Shown: piece by piece, positions 50,855 through 61,107 of the stretch | How the letters are laid out: every line of letters starts with the position of its first letter | How positions within the stretch are numbered: the first letter of the stretch is position 1 | DNA from: Paenibacillaceae bacterium | Lineage (GTDB): Bacteria; Bacillota; Clostridia; Lachnospirales; Lachnospiraceae | DNA length: 64,000 nt | Reading direction: 5' to 3' | Assembly: GCA_015057705.1 (NCBI GenBank) | Contig: SVDU01000010.1 | Coordinates: forward strand, 62,001-126,000 | The notes under the pieces: generated by a model | Told to the model about the DNA's origin: nothing | Database searches by the model: none | The model's input: the letters and a program-made list of their open reading frames with translations, nothing else | Translations under genes and position numbers: made by a program

Positions 50855-52762
50855 ATGGACAGGCGAATGAAGCAGATCTTGGATATTTTATCAGACAGAG
50901 ATTACTATACGGCAGAGATGCTTGCAGAAGAAATTCATGCTGGGACAAAAACGGTCCGTAATCTATTAAAGGAAATTAATCAGGAAATAGAACCTCATGG
51001 GGCAGGTATTGTGTCGAAGTATGGAGTAGGTTACTTCCTGAATATTCAGGACAATGAAAAATATGAGGCTTACTGCCGCAAGGATCATGCACATGGCTCG
51101 GAAGAATACTTACCCTCCACCTCAGAGGAACGGATCCAGTATTTACTGGAGTACTTAATTAACAGCGGATCCTATGTAAAGCTGGAGGAATTAAGTGAAA
51201 GTCTGTATATTTCCAAACGTACACTGACGGAAGATTTGAAAGAAGTAGAACAGTTTTTAAAAAAATTCAACATTCGCGTGATACGCAAGCCTAATTATGG
51301 AATCCGCCTGGAAGGAAAAGAATTTGATACCAGACTTTGTATTGCATCCTTTTCGGGTAAGAGATTTCATAAAGGGAATGAAAGCATGGATGAGATTGCT
51401 GCCATTGTCACAACTGTTTTAAAGGAAAATGATTTTATGATTACCGGTGCAGCGTATCAGAATCTGGTAGTCCATCTTTACATTGCCATCAGCAGAATTA
51501 TGGAATGCCACTATGTTCCCATGCCGGAAGGGCTTTTGGAAAATCCCAGGGAGCGGTATGAATATCACATAGCCCAGGTCGTAGCCAGACAGCTGGAAGA
51601 GAGATTTCATATCAGTTTCCCTGAAAATGAAGTTGCCTACATAGCCATTCATCTGGCGGGTAAAAAAATGTTTTTAGAGGAAGAAAATGTAGAAGAAAAT
51701 GTGATTATTACCCAGGAAATCAGTGATCTGGTAACTGCCATGCTGGAGCGGGTTTATGATTTGTTTAAGTTCGACTTTCGCAGTGATTTAGAACTGAGAA
51801 TGATCTTAAGCCAGCATTTGGTTCCATTAAGTGTCCGCATCCGGTTTGATATGGACATGAAAAATCCAATGCTCCGTGATGTAAAGGAGAAATTCTGCCT
51901 GTCCTATACCATGGCATGTAACGCGGTCACAGTGCTGAATGAACACTTTAAAGTATCTCTGTCAGAGGATGAGGTGGCATACTTTGCATTTGCTTTTGCA
52001 CTTGCGCTGGAACGAAAGAAAACCGAAATCAAAAAAAAGAATGTCATTCTGGTCTGCTGCTCCGGCAGAGGAAGCGCCCAGCTTTTGCAGTATAAGTATA
52101 AGAATTCGTTCAAAGATTATATTGATGAGATCATAGCCTGTGACGTGGGAAGTTTATACAAAATGGATTTTTCCAGATATGATTACATCTTTACAACTGT
52201 CCCCATCATCGTATCGGTTCCCCTTCCCATTCTGGAAGTGGAATATTTTCTGGGTGATGAAGACATTGTAAATGTAAAGAAAGTTCTTTGTGATCAGAAG
52301 ACTTCTTCTGTATTAAACTACTATGAACGTGATCTGTTTCTGCCCCATTTAAAGTTTAAAACAAAAACAGAGGTTCTTCGCTTTATGTGCCAGTTTGTGA
52401 TAGAAAAGAAGAATCTTCCCCAGGAATTTTATGAGTCGGTGCTGCAGCGGGAGCGGATGGCCAAAACAGCCTTCGGCAATCAGGTGGCAATGCCCCATGC
52501 CTATAAAGCAATGAGCAGTGAGACCTTTGTCTGCGTGGGAATTCTGGACGAACCAGTGAAGTGGGGAGATCAGAAAATTCGGGCCATTTTCCTGGTGTGT
52601 ATTGCCGATAAAGATCATACCAGTGTGGAACTTCAGCACTTTTATCAGCTGACTGCATCTTTTCTGTTAAGCCAGAAGCAGATTCAGGAATTGGTGAAGA
52701 AGCAGGATTATGATGCTTTTATTAAGACTATGACTCAGATGGAAGAGGCGAACCATATGTAA
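50855..52762 (+). CDS. licR: LicR/MtlR-type PRD transcriptional regulator with EIIB and EIIA domains
   Basis: A 635-residue PTS-controlled activator. Order: two N-terminal helix-turn-helix segments (about 1-65 and 88-150), two PRD domains (about 185-290 with HLYIAISRI and AYIAIHLAGKK; about 300-400), an EIIB-like domain of the galactitol type (about 402-490, VILVCCSGRGSAQLLQYKYK with the phospho-Cys) and an EIIA domain (about 500-630, KTAFGNQVAMPHAYKA with its His). It should activate a beta-glucoside PTS when phosphorylated by HPr and not by its EIIB. Its likely targets, bglA and the cel genes, lie 1-3 kb downstream. Symbol by similarity of layout. Confidence 0.88.
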   Translation: MDRRMKQILDILSDRDYYTAEMLAEEIHAGTKTVRNLLKEINQEIEPHGAGIVSKYGVGYFLNIQDNEKYEAYCRKDHAHGSEEYLPSTSEERIQYLLEYLINSGSYVKLEELSESLYISKRTLTEDLKEVEQFLKKFNIRVIRKPNYGIRLEGKEFDTRLCIASFSGKRFHKGNESMDEIAAIVTTVLKENDFMITGAAYQNLVVHLYIAISRIMECHYVPMPEGLLENPRERYEYHIAQVVARQLEERFHISFPENEVAYIAIHLAGKKMFLEEENVEENVIITQEISDLVTAMLERVYDLFKFDFRSDLELRMILSQHLVPLSVRIRFDMDMKNPMLRDVKEKFCLSYTMACNAVTVLNEHFKVSLSEDEVAYFAFAFALALERKKTEIKKKNVILVCCSGRGSAQLLQYKYKNSFKDYIDEIIACDVGSLYKMDFSRYDYIFTTVPIIVSVPLPILEVEYFLGDEDIVNVKKVLCDQKTSSVLNYYERDLFLPHLKFKTKTEVLRFMCQFVIEKKNLPQEFYESVLQRERMAKTAFGNQVAMPHAYKAMSSETFVCVGILDEPVKWGDQKIRAIFLVCIADKDHTSVELQHFYQLTASFLLSQKQIQELVKKQDYDAFIKTMTQMEEANHM

Positions 52763-52792
52763 GTTGAAACATTTTCTACTGTATTTGTTATT

Positions 52793-52846
52793 AAAAACAG
52801 ACCCTATAAAGTTATATTACAAACACTTTATAGAGTCTGTTTTTTG
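52793..52846. terminator. Bidirectional terminator after licR-type gene
   Basis: AAAAACAGACCCTATAAAGT pairs with ACTTTATAGAGTCTGTTTTTT (52825-52845), one mismatch. Confidence 0.9.
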
Positions 52847-52882
52847 TAACTTAGTATATAAAATTATGTAAATTTCTTAAAT

Positions 52883-53266
52883 TTAAATCTGAGATATGAT
52901 AGAGGGCGTTACCTGCCAAATAAGTCTATAAATTGCTTTTCTATTAACACTATCCCCTCCATCAGCAATGTCAATAGGATTTGCTCTGGATTTTATTTCA
53001 TTAACCTTGCTGCTATCTACGCCTAATGCAATAATAGTACTTGATGCGTAATATGCACACGCATGAGCAAAAATCTCTTGTGCAATTCCAAGTACTGACA
53101 TTCGAGTTACCTGTTTGGTAGCAATTAACTGAGCCGCCTTAATCTCGCAAGCTGATTTTGCCAAATATAGCGGATTCATTTCTACATGAGCTACTCCACA
53201 AATTCTCTTTTCCTGCTCTTCGTTTGTTAAAATCACTGTTCCTTTAGGAAATATAAAATTCTTCAT
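52883..53266 (-). CDS. Unrecognised 127-residue protein next to a C39 peptidase fragment
   Basis: A 127-residue soluble-looking protein with AAAGGAGG eight bases before its ATG, so it is probably translated. Features: N-terminal FPKGTVILTNEEQEKRICGVAHVEMNPLYLAKSACEIKAAQL, an Ala-rich helical middle (IAQEIFAHACAYYASSTIIALG) and a polar C-terminus (DIADGGDSVNRKAIYRLIW). Four cysteines. I do not recognise the family. It overlaps the truncated C39 peptidase frame by four bases. A role in the former peptide-secretion locus is possible but unproven. Confidence 0.55.
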   Translation of the reverse strand: MKNFIFPKGTVILTNEEQEKRICGVAHVEMNPLYLAKSACEIKAAQLIATKQVTRMSVLGIAQEIFAHACAYYASSTIIALGVDSSKVNEIKSRANPIDIADGGDSVNRKAIYRLIWQVTPSIISQI

Positions 53267-53553
53267 ATAATTTTCCTCCTTTTTGTGTTTACTAAGTTAC
53301 ACTTAAAAAAAAGGAAGAATATCATACCTTTAGGCAGTTTAACTGCCTCAGTTTGAAAACCTAAACTATTTAATACATTTCTAATATCTTTTATACTAAT
53401 TCCCTTTGAATAATACCGCACATATTTCAAAACATTTTCATCATCAAAAATGGTAAAATAATATTTACATATCATTTTTATACAAGCAATACCGCAATCA
53501 TTATTCTTTTGCTGTCGAACTAAGGTAAATGGATGATCCATATCATTTTTCAA
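53263..53553 (-). pseudogene. N-terminal fragment of a C39 peptidase (bacteriocin transporter type)
   Basis: 96 codons. Residues 10-75 match the start of a C39 cysteine peptidase: VRQQKNNDCGIACIKMICKYY with the catalytic Cys, then GISIKDIRNVLNSLGFQTEAVKLPKG. After that the text becomes hydrophobic/basic and stops; the His and Asp of the catalytic dyad, and the ABC transporter domains that normally follow, are missing. TTG 53553 with TAGAGG upstream is the apparent start. C39 domains remove double-glycine leaders from bacteriocins. This looks like a decay product. Confidence 0.65.
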
Positions 53554-53556
53554 CCT

Positions 53557-53694
53557 CTAGCCATTTTCCATATGTTGGTTATTGTTATAAATTGCTACTA
53601 CGGCAGGAAATTTAAAATTTTCATTATCTATCCATGTTTTCTGTTCCATTTCCTGATACTGTTCTTTAATGAAATTTAGTCGTTGTATTAACTT
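53557..53694 (-). pseudogene. Short coding remnant upstream of the C39 fragment
   Basis: 46 codons open between TAA 53695-53697 and TAG 53557-53559, reading FIKEQYQEMEQKTWIDNENF and AVVAIYNNNQHMENG. It looks like the end of a lost gene. ATG 53649 is the only start and has no ribosome site. The remaining sequence to 53864 is AT-rich and holds only the terminator at 53811-53846. Confidence 0.35.
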
Positions 53695-53810
53695 TTACTG
53701 TTTGGTATATCAATTATTAATCAGCATTAAACAGTTTTCGAATTAAATAGATGAAATCAAGGCAATCAAATTAACAATCAGAGAAGTTCCATTAAACAAT
53801 TTCGATATTA

Positions 53811-53846
53811 AAAAAAGGGTAGCCCTAAAATTAGAGCTACCCTTAT
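53811..53846 (-). terminator. Terminator of bglA
   Basis: AAGGGTAGC (53815-53823) pairs with GCTACCCTT (53836-53844); the A-run at 53809-53816 is the U-tract on the minus strand. Confidence 0.88.
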
Positions 53847-53864
53847 ACCATATATTGTTCTTAA

Positions 53865-55394
<1,530 letters not shown>

Positions 55395-55440
55395 TCATGC
55401 AATCATTATAGCAGAGCTGAAAATCAATATCCAAGAACAC

Positions 55441-55513
55441 TTTTTCCAAATTGGTGGTGGCGTCTGTTTCCCCTGGAGAGAAGAAGAAAATGCCATTATG
55501 AAATTGGAAAAAC
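55441..55513. promoter_or_regulatory. Inverted repeat pair between bglA and celB
   Basis: TTTTTCCAAATT (55441-55452) and AAATTGGAAAAA (55501-55512) are near-perfect inverted copies 48 bases apart in the divergent promoter region; candidate LicR-type regulator sites. Confidence 0.45.
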
Positions 55514-55668
55514 TGAACATGGAGTTTAAGAGACAATTATGATAACATGTCAATACGCATAAGAAAACCTAAGAAAAGATTGGTGAAACAGGGGAAATGC
55601 ACAAAAATTGGGGAAATGCGAAACGTTATAATGTAAATACCGTTTATACGGTGGAGATGGAGGAAAAG

Positions 55669-56979
55669 ATGAAAGACAAATTAATGAACGGCATGCTGTC
55701 TGCAGCAGGGGCAATGCAGACACAAAGACATCTGGCAGCGATTAAGAATGCATTTATGAGCCTTCTGCCAATAATTATTATCGGCTCATTCTGTACACTG
55801 TTTTCCAATGTTATCTGCAACACAACACCAGGATTTTTCAGTCTTGCAAACATCCCGGGTTTAAGCTTTCTTGGAAAATTAAATCCCATGTTTACAGCAG
55901 CCAACTACGGAACCATGAACTTTATAGCAATTGGCTGTGTAATCTTAATTGCAATGGAACTGGGGGAACACTACGGAATTACCGATAAAGCACTACCGGT
56001 TGTGGCACTGGGAGCCTATATTTCACTCTGTGCCTTTACAGCAAGCGGAAAGGCAGCGGACGGAACTGAAGTGGTAGTTACCAACGTTCTTTCCAGAGTC
56101 TATACCAATGCCCAGGGGTTGTTTGTAGGGATGTTTGCTTCCATAGCAGCTACCGAAATTTACTGCCGGCTGGTAAAGAGCGGAAAACTGGAAATCCATA
56201 TGCCTGACGGCGTACCATCAAATGTAGCCAGATCCTTTACAATCCTGTTTCCATCTCTCATTACCGTAGTTATTATTTCCGCAGTGGGAATGATATTTGA
56301 AATGGCGACTGGCATGACATTGTTTAATGCAATAACCGCATTTATTCAGAAGCCATTGTCCAATATTTTAACCAGTTTCCCTGGATACATCACACTGATT
56401 TTCATCACCACTGTTTTATGGACCTTTGGTATTCACGGAACTCAGGTGACAAAGGCGGTATACGAGCCCATTCTTCTGGCTGCCTTTGCAGAAAATGAGG
56501 CCGCATACGCAGCAGGAACAGCAATTCCCAATATTATCAGCACTCCCTTCATGTCCTGTTTTTCAACCGTTACCGGAGCTGGAATTACAGGAGGACTGAT
56601 TATAGCCATTATGCTGTTTTCCAAGCGTGAAGATTATAAGGCAATTGCAAAACTGGCACTACCCTGTGCACTGTTTAACATCAATGAACCGCTGACCTTC
56701 GGACTTCCCATTGTAATGAATCCGGTACTTGCCATTCCATTTATGATTTCACCGGCAGTGTCAGCTACCTTTGCCTATGCCATGACAAAAATTGGTTTCT
56801 GCGGAAGAATGGTGGTAAATGCACCGTGGACCACACCTCCGGGACTTATGGCGTTTCTTTGCTCCGGCGGAAATATAGGGGCAGCAGTAACACAGATTGT
56901 CTGTATCCTCTTGGCGTTTGTTGTGTATATCCCATTTGTCCTGATTTCAAACAAACAGCAGGTTTTAACAGAAGAATAA
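55669..56979 (+). CDS. celB: PTS EIIC, lactose/cellobiose family
   Basis: A 436-residue EIIC permease of the lactose/cellobiose/diacetylchitobiose family with about ten membrane segments. Text such as MSLLPIIIIGSFCTLF, FGIHGTQVTKAVYEPILLAAF and LFNINEPLTFGLPIVMNPVLAIPF (the NEPxxFG substrate motif, about 335) is diagnostic. The start at 55669 has GGAGG five bases upstream; the frame extends to 55597 without a better site. EIIA and EIIB are encoded separately downstream. Substrate: cellobiose or another beta-diglucoside, from family and bglA context. Confidence 0.93.
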   Translation: MKDKLMNGMLSAAGAMQTQRHLAAIKNAFMSLLPIIIIGSFCTLFSNVICNTTPGFFSLANIPGLSFLGKLNPMFTAANYGTMNFIAIGCVILIAMELGEHYGITDKALPVVALGAYISLCAFTASGKAADGTEVVVTNVLSRVYTNAQGLFVGMFASIAATEIYCRLVKSGKLEIHMPDGVPSNVARSFTILFPSLITVVIISAVGMIFEMATGMTLFNAITAFIQKPLSNILTSFPGYITLIFITTVLWTFGIHGTQVTKAVYEPILLAAFAENEAAYAAGTAIPNIISTPFMSCFSTVTGAGITGGLIIAIMLFSKREDYKAIAKLALPCALFNINEPLTFGLPIVMNPVLAIPFMISPAVSATFAYAMTKIGFCGRMVVNAPWTTPPGLMAFLCSGGNIGAAVTQIVCILLAFVVYIPFVLISNKQQVLTEE

Positions 56980-57038
56980 CAGCATGAAACATAAATGAAG
57001 TGATTATGAGTTTGACAAAAAGAGGAGGAGATCTTAAC

Positions 57039-57245
57039 ATGAAGGAAAAGCAGGAGCTTCAGGTCACGGATGTATTTACAAAATCAAGGATATTTACTTA
57101 TCTGTGGATTGTCTTTTGTCCGCCCTACGGACTATACCGTGTTTTAAGTCCTTCGTCTGAATTTCGCAGACCGGAAAAATGGGTATGGACCATGATTGTC
57201 ATCTGTACCCTGGTTACATTTGTGAAACTCATCATTACTGGTTAG
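57039..57245 (+). CDS. Small membrane protein in the cellobiose PTS operon
   Basis: 68 residues with two hydrophobic segments (about 18-32, IFTYLWIVFCPPYGLYRV, and 47-66, WTMIVICTLVTFVKLII) separated by a charged loop. GAGGAGG precedes the start. Not recognised as a PTS component. Its steady place between EIIC and EIIA genes suggests an accessory role at the membrane, but this is only inference. Confidence 0.7.
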   Translation: MKEKQELQVTDVFTKSRIFTYLWIVFCPPYGLYRVLSPSSEFRRPEKWVWTMIVICTLVTFVKLIITG

Positions 57246-57265
57246 GAGAGAGAGGCAGCTAAGAG

Positions 57266-57565
57266 ATGGATATTGAAATGATTGTTATGAAACTTGTAGT
57301 AAACGGAGGGAATGCCAGAAGTACAGCAATTGAAGCCCTGCGTGCGGCCAAAGTGGGTGACTTTAAGAAGGCTGATGAACTCATGGAGGAGGCAGACACC
57401 ACACTGAAGGAAGCTCACGAGATACAGACAGATATGATCCAGAACGAATTAAACGGCAACAAAGTGGAGGTGGGACTTTTAATGGTTCATGCCCAGGATC
57501 ATTTGATGAATGCCATGACGGTCATGGATTTATGCAAAGAAATGATTGATATTTTAAGAAAATAA
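57266..57565 (+). CDS. celC: PTS EIIA, lactose/cellobiose family
   Basis: A 99-residue helical EIIA. Family text: VMKLVVNGGNARSTAIEALRAAKVGDFKKADELMEEAD, and the phosphorylated His in GLLMVHAQDHLMNAM near residue 74. Carries phosphate from HPr to EIIB (57598). Twenty-one bases after the small membrane protein gene. Confidence 0.94.
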   Translation: MDIEMIVMKLVVNGGNARSTAIEALRAAKVGDFKKADELMEEADTTLKEAHEIQTDMIQNELNGNKVEVGLLMVHAQDHLMNAMTVMDLCKEMIDILRK

Positions 57566-57597
57566 GTTAAAATATTTCAAGAAGGGAAGTTGCTAAT

Positions 57598-57900
57598 ATG
57601 AGAAATATTGTATTGTTTTGTGCCGCAGGCATGTCAACAAGCCTTTTAGTAAATAAAATGAAAGAAGCAGCTGCAAAAGAAAATTACGAATGTCAGATTA
57701 ACGCCTATGCGCTGGCAAGCGCAAGAGAGAAAGGGCCTGATGCGGATATTATTCTCTTAGGACCTCAGGTTCGTTTTGGCAAGGGAAAAGTGGAAAAAGA
57801 ATGTCCTCGAAAAATCGTTGAATGTATCGATATGCAGGCTTATGGAACCATGAACGGAGCCAAAGTGATTGCCCAGGTAAAAAAGGCACTTGGAGATTAA
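57598..57900 (+). CDS. celA: PTS EIIB, lactose/cellobiose family
   Basis: A 100-residue EIIB with the phospho-Cys at the N-terminus (IVLFCAAGMSTSLLVNKM, Cys 8), then ADIILLGPQVRFG and IDMQAYGTMNG, typical of the family. Receives phosphate from EIIA and passes it to the sugar in EIIC. GAAGGGAAG precedes the start. Confidence 0.95.
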   Translation: MRNIVLFCAAGMSTSLLVNKMKEAAAKENYECQINAYALASAREKGPDADIILLGPQVRFGKGKVEKECPRKIVECIDMQAYGTMNGAKVIAQVKKALGD

Positions 57901-57953
57901 GTTAAGACATAAGGGAGACCGATGCAGTAACAGGCAGCTGACAGAGGAGAAAC

Positions 57954-58880
57954 ATGGATCTGGCTTACATTACAGCAACTAAAATAATCGAAATGTTTAT
58001 CATTCTGCTAGTGGGTGCAGGCGCATATAAAGCGGGAATTGCTGATGAGGAGACCGGCAGCAGGCTGACCCGTGTCCTGCTTAATATTATTTCTCCCTGT
58101 GTGATACTTTTATCCTATCAGATTGATTTTGACAGAGAGCGTCTGTATGGTCTTGCAGTTACAGCCATCTTGTCTTTCGCAAGCTTCGTAATCGCCATTG
58201 CAGTCTCAAAGATTGCAGTTTCAAAGAATACAGGCACTGATATGGCTGTGGAACGAATGTCCATTGTTTACTCCAATTGCGGTTTTATCGGAATTCCGTT
58301 AATCGATGGAATACTGGGCGGAGAAGGCGTATTTTATATGACCGCTTATCTGACTGTATTTAATCTATTTGTCTGGTCTCATGGAATCATGGTGATGAGC
58401 GGAAAATCAGAAAGCATGAAAAAGACGGTAAAAAGCCTGATAAATCCCTCCAATGCTGCTATTATTCTGGGAGTATTCCTGTTTTTAACAGGCACTAAGC
58501 TGCCTGAAATAATCAGGGAACCAGTTTCATTAATCGGTGGTATGAATACACCGGCAGCCATGCTGATTTCCGGTATTAATCTGGCTCAAAGTGATTTCCT
58601 GGGAGGATTAAAGAATAAAAGAACCTACATAGTCAGCCTGTCAAAGCTGATTGTAGTTCCAGGTCTGACGCTGCTCCTTTTACTGGCAGCAGGAGCAGAC
58701 AGAAGCATATCTATTACGATTTTAACTGCAGCAGCCTGCCCAAGCGGAGCCATGGGTACCATGTTTGCTCTTCAGTATAAAAGAGACAGTCAGTACGCAT
58801 CAAATCTTTTAACCATTACAACAGCGCTGTCCTTAATTACCATACCTGCTATTATGGCGGCAGCCAGCGGATTTTTATAA
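57954..58880 (+). CDS. AEC (auxin efflux carrier) family transporter
   Basis: A 308-residue carrier with about ten membrane segments in two five-helix halves. Text: LLVGAGAYKAGIADEETGSRLTRVLLNIISPCVILLSYQ, YSNCGFIGIPLIDGILG with the NxGFxGxP-type unwound helix, and AACPSGAMGTMFALQYKRD. AEC proteins carry organic anions such as malate or lactate. It is 54 bases after EIIB and before the operon terminator, so it is probably co-transcribed with the sugar PTS. Export of a fermentation acid would fit. Confidence 0.86.
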   Translation: MDLAYITATKIIEMFIILLVGAGAYKAGIADEETGSRLTRVLLNIISPCVILLSYQIDFDRERLYGLAVTAILSFASFVIAIAVSKIAVSKNTGTDMAVERMSIVYSNCGFIGIPLIDGILGGEGVFYMTAYLTVFNLFVWSHGIMVMSGKSESMKKTVKSLINPSNAAIILGVFLFLTGTKLPEIIREPVSLIGGMNTPAAMLISGINLAQSDFLGGLKNKRTYIVSLSKLIVVPGLTLLLLLAAGADRSISITILTAAACPSGAMGTMFALQYKRDSQYASNLLTITTALSLITIPAIMAAASGFL

Positions 58881-58894
58881 TAAAGGGGATAGAA

Positions 58895-59101
58895 ATGATT
58901 ATAATCAACGCACCATTGAAACAGGAGACGTTTCAGAAATATGCAGAGGATGAAGGACTTGTTTTTATAAAGAAATCTGGTATGAAGCTTTTTTTCGAGA
59001 ATCCGGAAGGAGAGGATGGGAAAAAAACCGATCTGCTAAAGAAGAAACTAAAGGGGGAAAAGGAACTGGCAGCTATCTATTTTTCAGTTCAGGCCCAATA
59101 A
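58895..59101 (+). CDS. Unrecognised 68-residue protein at the end of the PTS operon
   Basis: A small charged alpha/beta protein (LKQETFQKYAEDEGLVFIKK, then KKTDLLKKKLKGEKELAAIYF). AAAGGGGAT precedes the start; 15 bases after the AEC gene and directly before the terminator, so it belongs to the transcript. Family not recognised. Confidence 0.6.
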   Translation: MIIINAPLKQETFQKYAEDEGLVFIKKSGMKLFFENPEGEDGKKTDLLKKKLKGEKELAAIYFSVQAQ

Positions 59102-59116
59102 GAAGAGTATGAGAAC

Positions 59117-59165
59117 CGTACTTCATTTATATCGTAATCCGGTATAAATGAAGTGCGTTTTTTTT
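59117..59165 (+). terminator. Terminator of the cellobiose PTS operon
   Basis: ACTTCATTTATA (59120) pairs with TATAAATGAAGT (59143-59154), followed by GCG and eight T. Confidence 0.9.
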
Positions 59166-59293
59166 ATTGGTATGCTATACTGATTTTTGTTTCTTTCAAT
59201 TGTTCACGGCAGGAAAATTTAAGAATATTCTAGAATAAGCAGGCGATTTTGTAATCCGGTAAAGTATGATATGGACAGGAGGTGGCTTCCATC

Positions 59294-60439
59294 ATGATAC
59301 CTGATGATATCCGCAATATAGAAATAAAGAAACAATATCAGACCATAGATTCAGACTGGCTGAATCTGCATTATAAAACGACGGTAAGTATTGTTATTTT
59401 TACACTGATTGTAGAATGCCTGATTAGTGTGGTATTCGCCCGATCTGGTCTGATTCATACCAGCATAGAGCGCTATGTACTAAAATATATTATGATTCCT
59501 TCCGGGCTTAATGTAATCTGTATTCTGGCAGAGACCCTGATTATGAAATCAGAAGTATTTTCCCAGAAACAGAAAATATATAGTGTATCCCTGATGCTGG
59601 TTCTGATTTCATTTGTGCTGTTTACGGTTCACAGTGGTTTTACTGCCACCTATTACATTTTTCCGGGGGCAATCATGATGACGATTATCTATGCGGATCA
59701 GCGGCTGACAGGAATTACAGCCATGTTCTCCATTGTATCGGCTTCATTTTCTGAGATATTCATCAAATGGGACTCCGATAAAGTAGGAATTTTTGACAGC
59801 AGCTTAAGCATGGGAAACTTTCTTGTTTCCATGGTAATACTGTTTATTTTTTCTGCAGCAAGTATGGTAGTGATCCGGTTTGAGCAAAAGAAAAACGATG
59901 CCAGTATCAGAACTGACCTGGAAAGACACCGGTTAAAGCAGAGTATTCAGGTAGACGAACTGACAGGAATATTTAACCGCAAAGCGCTTGATGAAGCAAT
60001 GTCTGTTATGGAGATTGAAAATCCCTGTGAAGACCATATACTGGCTGTTGTTGATATTGATAACTTTAAAAGCATCAATGACCGGTTCGGACACTTTATG
60101 GGTGACAGATGCTTAATTGAGTTTGCCAGGGTGTTAATGGAACATTCCTCTGCCTATACGCCATATCGTTTCGGCGGTGATGAATTCTGCCTTTTGTTTC
60201 ACAATATATCAATGGAAGAAGCTGTTCTGGTGTGTGAGGAGATCAGACAGCTGACTGAAGAGATCCGGATAGAGGAAGAAAAAGAAATCTCCTTTACTGC
60301 CAGTTTCGGATTATCCGCATATTCCAGTCCGCTGAATGCATCCAGACTTTTCGTTTTATCCGATTATGCATTATATGATGCCAAAAAATTACGTAACTCC
60401 GTAAGAGTGTATGAAAAGGGGATGAAGATCGCTGAGTGA
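59294..60439 (+). CDS. Membrane diguanylate cyclase
   Basis: A 381-residue protein: six membrane segments (about 30-205) and a C-terminal GGDEF domain (about 225-378) with VDELTGIFNRKALDEAM, AVVDIDNFKSINDRFGHFMGDR and the active-site RFGGDEF, all catalytic positions kept. No RxxD inhibitory site is evident. AGGAGGTGG lies eight bases before ATG 59294; GTG 59282 is inside that site. Transcribed alone. With the enzyme at 40144 it is the second cyclase of the window, with an unrelated sensor. Confidence 0.9.
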   Translation: MIPDDIRNIEIKKQYQTIDSDWLNLHYKTTVSIVIFTLIVECLISVVFARSGLIHTSIERYVLKYIMIPSGLNVICILAETLIMKSEVFSQKQKIYSVSLMLVLISFVLFTVHSGFTATYYIFPGAIMMTIIYADQRLTGITAMFSIVSASFSEIFIKWDSDKVGIFDSSLSMGNFLVSMVILFIFSAASMVVIRFEQKKNDASIRTDLERHRLKQSIQVDELTGIFNRKALDEAMSVMEIENPCEDHILAVVDIDNFKSINDRFGHFMGDRCLIEFARVLMEHSSAYTPYRFGGDEFCLLFHNISMEEAVLVCEEIRQLTEEIRIEEEKEISFTASFGLSAYSSPLNASRLFVLSDYALYDAKKLRNSVRVYEKGMKIAE

Positions 60440-60466
60440 CTGGGCGGTCAATCCTCTTTTTTTTAC

Positions 60467-60507
60467 TTGACGTTACACAATGTATAATGTTACAATATAT
60501 GTAACGT
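60467..60507 (+). promoter_or_regulatory. ArsR-type gene promoter overlapped by GTTACA repeats
   Basis: TTGACG (60467-60472), 18-base spacer, TACAAT (60491-60496). ACGTTACA (60470-60477), GTTACA (60489-60494) and TGTAACGT (60500-60507) form inverted and direct repeats over the promoter: an autorepressor operator pattern. Confidence 0.6.
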
Positions 60508-60531
60508 TAAGATAAACAAGGAGAGAGCAAA

Positions 60532-61107
60532 ATGGATCATATCAAACTATCTACCAAGAAGGAACTGGAAATTTATATGAACCCAGTGAGGCAGAATCTC
60601 CTCCGGTTACTGGAGCGTTCCAAACTGCCCATGACACCAAAGCAGCTCTCACAAAAGCTGGACATCTCCCCATCCAGTGTTCAGCATCATATTAAAAAAC
60701 TGGAATCCCTTGGGGTCATTACGCTGGATCATACAGAGGTTATTAATGGAATCACTGCCAGATATTATTGTCCGACCTATGTCAATGTCCGGATCGGCCT
60801 GGACCACCCCGACGATACCCAGCTGCAGAAAGAGGTTCTGGTTCAGGAGCAGATTGCAAGAACCTATGAAGGCTTTTTAACACAGAAGAAAAAATTTTTA
60901 GAACAGTTTAGTAATGAGGAATTGGAATCAAGATGGGATTTGGGGGATATTATGACCGGAGTGGTTCACTTATCACCTGACGAAGGGAAGGAATTATTGA
61001 AGCTTATTAGGGATTTTCTAGATGCGCATGCGGTACCTTCTGCAGAGAAGTTTCCGTGGGAATATGCCTTTATTCTTTATAATGCGGAGGAGAATCTTTA
61101 TGAGTAA
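60532..61107 (+). CDS. ArsR family (HTH-5/20-type) transcriptional regulator
   Basis: A 191-residue regulator: winged helix-turn-helix (about 15-75; NPVRQNLLRLLERSKLPMTPKQLSQKLDISPSSVQHHIKKLESLGVI) and a longer helical C-terminal region (about 90-190) with no metal-binding cysteine pair. The size and form fit ArsR-like regulators of transporters rather than small metal sensors. AAGGAGAG precedes the start; its own promoter is covered by repeats. It overlaps the MFS gene by eight bases, so the exporter is surely its target. Confidence 0.88.
   Translation: MDHIKLSTKKELEIYMNPVRQNLLRLLERSKLPMTPKQLSQKLDISPSSVQHHIKKLESLGVITLDHTEVINGITARYYCPTYVNVRIGLDHPDDTQLQKEVLVQEQIARTYEGFLTQKKKFLEQFSNEELESRWDLGDIMTGVVHLSPDEGKELLKLIRDFLDAHAVPSAEKFPWEYAFILYNAEENLYE

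Noticed and set aside
55534-55600. Tiny frames in the bglA-celB gap (for example ATG 55498, 14 codons)
   Set aside because: Too short, no conserved feature, overlaps likely operators.
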